Assembly: GCF_900112195.1 (NCBI RefSeq)
Contig: NZ_FOKR01000003.1
Span: 329,329-393,328, forward strand
Direction of reading: 5' to 3'
From: Butyrivibrio sp. YAB3001
GTDB taxonomy: Bacteria > Bacillota > Clostridia > Lachnospirales > Lachnospiraceae
DNA length: 64,000 nt
Part shown: positions 62,159-64,000 of the stretch, piece by piece
Layout of the letters: each line of letters starts with the position of its first letter
How positions within the stretch are numbered: position 1 is the stretch's first letter
The notes under the pieces: generated by a model
What the model was told of the DNA's origin: nothing
What the model saw: only the letters and a program-made list of their open reading frames with translations
The model's database searches: none
Made by a program: the position numbers and the translations under genes

Positions 62159-62330
62159 CAATCCCCCGATTTGCCTACATCTTTAGTAAATTCATAACCA
62201 ATGTTGTCATAATATCTTTTTTTCTGGATATAAATTTTTTGTTTTCTACCCCCGGAACTTTTATCGGAAATTCCGATAGAAGTATCATCAAGTTCTCCTT
62301 CAGAAAGAATACTATTCTACAAACGATCGA
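62159..62330 (-). pseudogene. internal remnant of a RhuM-like gene
   Basis: The frame reads SILSEGELDDTSIGISDKSS then GGRKQKIY, matching the part of RhuM proteins that follows the helix-turn-helix. It overlaps in content with the end of the remnant at 60803 (SEGE). Out-of-frame stops lie upstream and the match ends after about 35 codons. The two pieces are now 1.3 kb apart, with the hydrolase and DUF4256 genes between. Confidence 0.55.
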
Positions 62331-62425
62331 TTTGTCTTTCTAAGCTCACTTCATCTTCAATTATATCAGCATCCAAGCGGCTTACAACCATTTTTGATTG
62401 TAAACCGCTTTAGCCATGCACTTCT

Positions 62426-62725
62426 TCATGCTTCCACCACATCATAAAGATCTTCATCTTTTAGTGACATTCGTGGATTAAGGTTCCCAGCTATGTCATA
62501 GTTATTCTTCTTGTCGTACTCTCCAGTCTCTTTGTAATGAGGATGCTGAGTAACATCATATTTATCAGAAAGAAATGGCCTTACTCCGCGGAGCTTCAGG
62601 ATATCTTTTTCCGAATGAATGTAGCTGAAAGGATTGTAATAGGCACTCTTATTGAAATTGATGGTGTTAAATACCTTTATGTCATAGCCGTGGTTTTTGA
62701 GGCACTTTCCTGTTTTGACAACCAC
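62426..62725 (-). pseudogene. remnant of a VirD4/TraG coupling protein gene, chimeric
   Basis: The first 45 codons (GYDIKVFNTINFNKSAYYNP then FSYIHSEKDILKL) match the region after Walker A in type IV secretion coupling proteins (pattern GYxIKVxNxxxxxKSxxYNPFxY). After that the sequence changes to an unidentified stretch (GVRPFLSDKYDVTQHPHY and onward). Both ends of the coupling protein are missing. This is a sign of a lost conjugative element. Confidence 0.6.
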
Positions 62726-62782
62726 GTCTCACTTTGGAAGCGTTTTGTCAAGAACAATATGGTATCAATTGCAAAAATCACA

Positions 62783-62811
62783 CAAAAAAGGAACCGATTT
62801 TACTCGATTCC
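62783..62811 (-). terminator. terminator of the lactate dehydrogenase gene
   Basis: Arms GGAATCGA/TCGGTTCC with one G-U pair, loop GTAAAA, then TTTTTTG on the minus strand, about 48 bp past the stop. Confidence 0.85.
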
Positions 62812-62858
62812 TTCAAGGTCATAACCCGATCAACTTCAAATATAACTCACATCCGTAC

Positions 62859-63806
62859 TCAAAGCGATTCAATTATTACTGCTTTCAAAGTCTCCGATGA
62901 CTCTAGTAATGCAGCCTTTTCCTGCTCGCTGAGTCTGATTGGCACAGATCCTTCAACGCCATCTCTTCCGACAATAGCCGGCATGCTGAGAGCGACGCCA
63001 TCAATGCCATTCTCACCGTGCTGAATGCTGGATATAGGAAGAACTGACTTTTCATCACGTATGATAGCCTCACAGATACGCCTTACACTCATGGCAATTC
63101 CGTAATAAGTAGCACCTTTTTTCTCGATGATCTCATAAGCACTATTCTTGACAGTTTCAGCAATCTCTTTCATAGCTTTTTCATGCTCGAAATGTCCTCT
63201 CATCTCGCAGAAATCATGGATTGGAATTCCTGATACATTTGCACTACTCCATGCTGCTATCTCGCTGTCTCCGTGTTCACCTATGATAAATGCATGTACT
63301 GAACGGCTGTCTACACTCAGGTGCTCACCAAGAAGATATTTGAATCTGGCCGTATCAAGTACTGTTCCTGAGCCAAATACTCTGTTTTCAGGGAAGTCAC
63401 TGAATTTGGCTGCTGCGTATGTAAGAACATCAACAGGATTAGCCACTATCAGAAGAATTCCATCTTTGTTGTACTTTGCTATTTCCGGAATAATCGACTT
63501 AAAGATTCCCACGTTCTTTTTTACGAGATCGAGCCTTGTCTCGCCGGGCTTCTGTCCTGCCCCTGCCGTAACAACCACAACTGCAGCATCGCCTGCATCC
63601 TTGTAATCTCCGGCATATATCTGCATTGGCTTTGCAAAGGGAAGTCCATGGCTGATATCAAGAGCCTCACCCTCAGCCTTCTCCTTATTCACATCTATCA
63701 GCACCATTTCGGAAAAGAGCCCACTCTCCATCAGGGCAAAAGCTGATGCTGACCCAACAAATCCACAACCTACTACTGCTACTTTTCTCTCATTTAATGC
63801 TGACAT
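62859..63806 (-). CDS. ldh: L-lactate dehydrogenase
   Basis: About 315 aa from the ATG at 63806, with AAGGAGG seven bases upstream; the 19 residues of the longer frame are not family-like. KVAVVGCGFVGSA is the NAD-binding loop, GAGQKPGETRLDLV the substrate loop with Gln-Lys-Pro as in lactate (not malate) dehydrogenases, and IGEHGDSE contains the catalytic His. It reduces pyruvate to L-lactate with NADH, regenerating NAD+ in fermentation. Many homologues are activated by fructose 1,6-bisphosphate. Confidence 0.94.
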   Translation of the reverse strand: MSALNERKVAVVGCGFVGSASAFALMESGLFSEMVLIDVNKEKAEGEALDISHGLPFAKPMQIYAGDYKDAGDAAVVVVTAGAGQKPGETRLDLVKKNVGIFKSIIPEIAKYNKDGILLIVANPVDVLTYAAAKFSDFPENRVFGSGTVLDTARFKYLLGEHLSVDSRSVHAFIIGEHGDSEIAAWSSANVSGIPIHDFCEMRGHFEHEKAMKEIAETVKNSAYEIIEKKGATYYGIAMSVRRICEAIIRDEKSVLPISSIQHGENGIDGVALSMPAIVGRDGVEGSVPIRLSEQEKAALLESSETLKAVIIESL

Positions 63807-63887
63807 AATATGCCTCCTTTTTCTTGCTACATTCAGTATAAACTCACTTATATCAAAAGCCAATGAAATATGTGCTTACTGGGAAAT

Positions 63888-64000
63888 TTAATCAAGTATC
63901 TCACCATTTCTGGAGATTGTCACAACCTGCCAAGGAAGAAATTTTCCGCTATTCTTTATTGCATTCTCTGCGGCTCTCTGCAGCCCTCCGCAGCATGGAA
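63888..64000 (-). CDS. 3' end of a small conserved Cys-containing protein (cut by the edge)
   Basis: About 36 codons end the gene: CCGGLQRAAENAIKNSGKFL then PWQVVTISRNGE. It looks like a short redox- or metal-related protein with a vicinal CC pair, seen in Lachnospiraceae, but function is unknown. It lies about 80 bp upstream of the ldh start, in the same direction. Confidence 0.6.
   Translation of the reverse strand, partial: PCCGGLQRAAENAIKNSGKFLPWQVVTISRNGEILD

Overview
The window reads as chromosomal DNA of a low-GC anaerobic Firmicute of the Lachnospiraceae, most like Butyrivibrio or Pseudobutyrivibrio. This is inferred from the DUF4364 and DUF5722 proteins, the 4Fe-4S aldo/keto reductase, the RsmH with an N-terminal extension, the EpsG-type polysaccharide locus and the many short palindromic intergenic repeats. 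I see no phage, no rRNA, no CRISPR array and no complete insertion sequence.

Layout. 0.2-3.8 kb: two ABC half-transporters forming one heterodimeric exporter. 4.0 kb: tRNA-Thr(GGU) with its own promoter and terminator. 10.8-4.2 kb (minus strand): a tight six-gene run of lipoprotein, radical SAM protein, RarA, a DUF5722 glycosidase-like protein, malic enzyme and DUF4364. 11.4-19.7 kb: ordinary transport and metabolism genes (CorA, MATE, esterase, Fe-dependent alcohol dehydrogenase, AmmeMemoRadiSam-type radical SAM enzyme, NUDIX, aldo/keto reductase, SfsA). 19.7-22.0 kb: a duplicated two-gene nuclease-like cassette, one copy decayed and one intact. 30.6-22.1 kb (minus): an extracellular polysaccharide locus with sugar transferase, GT8, HAD-type protein, DUF616, EpsG polymerase, flippase and TupA-like ATP-grasp. 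30.8-41.1 kb: nucleoside hydrolase, PH-domain protein, chemotaxis receptor, zinc-ribbon membrane protein, AraC regulator, methyltransferase, RsmH and PutP. 41.2-64 kb: an accessory region where intact genes (ZIP and MATE transporters, adenosine deaminase-like, AraC-GGDEF fusion, serine hydrolase, APH-type kinase, flavin reductase, MerR, GNAT, XRE-methyltransferase, two membrane metalloprotease-like proteins, SNF2 helicase, DUF4256, lactate dehydrogenase) alternate with many gene remnants.

Most genes are on the minus strand. The polysaccharide genes fit one pathway: the sugar transferase primes the lipid carrier, GT8, DUF616 and the TupA-like protein add or modify residues, the flippase exports the unit and the EpsG protein polymerises it. 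Malic enzyme, the Fe-alcohol dehydrogenase, the aldo/keto reductase and L-lactate dehydrogenase fit fermentative redox balance.

The most unusual features are: a 305-bp element bounded by 17-bp inverted repeats and carrying six TACGTG/CACGTA sites in alternating orientation every 31-33 bp (48785-49089); the duplicated convergent nuclease-like cassette (19738-22017); an AraC DNA-binding domain fused to a GGDEF domain (47863-48684); two families of structured intergenic repeats; and a series of gene fragments including GH36, RhuM, VirD4, sigma factor and DUF3795 remnants. Family names rest on motif recognition by eye; no database search was run.
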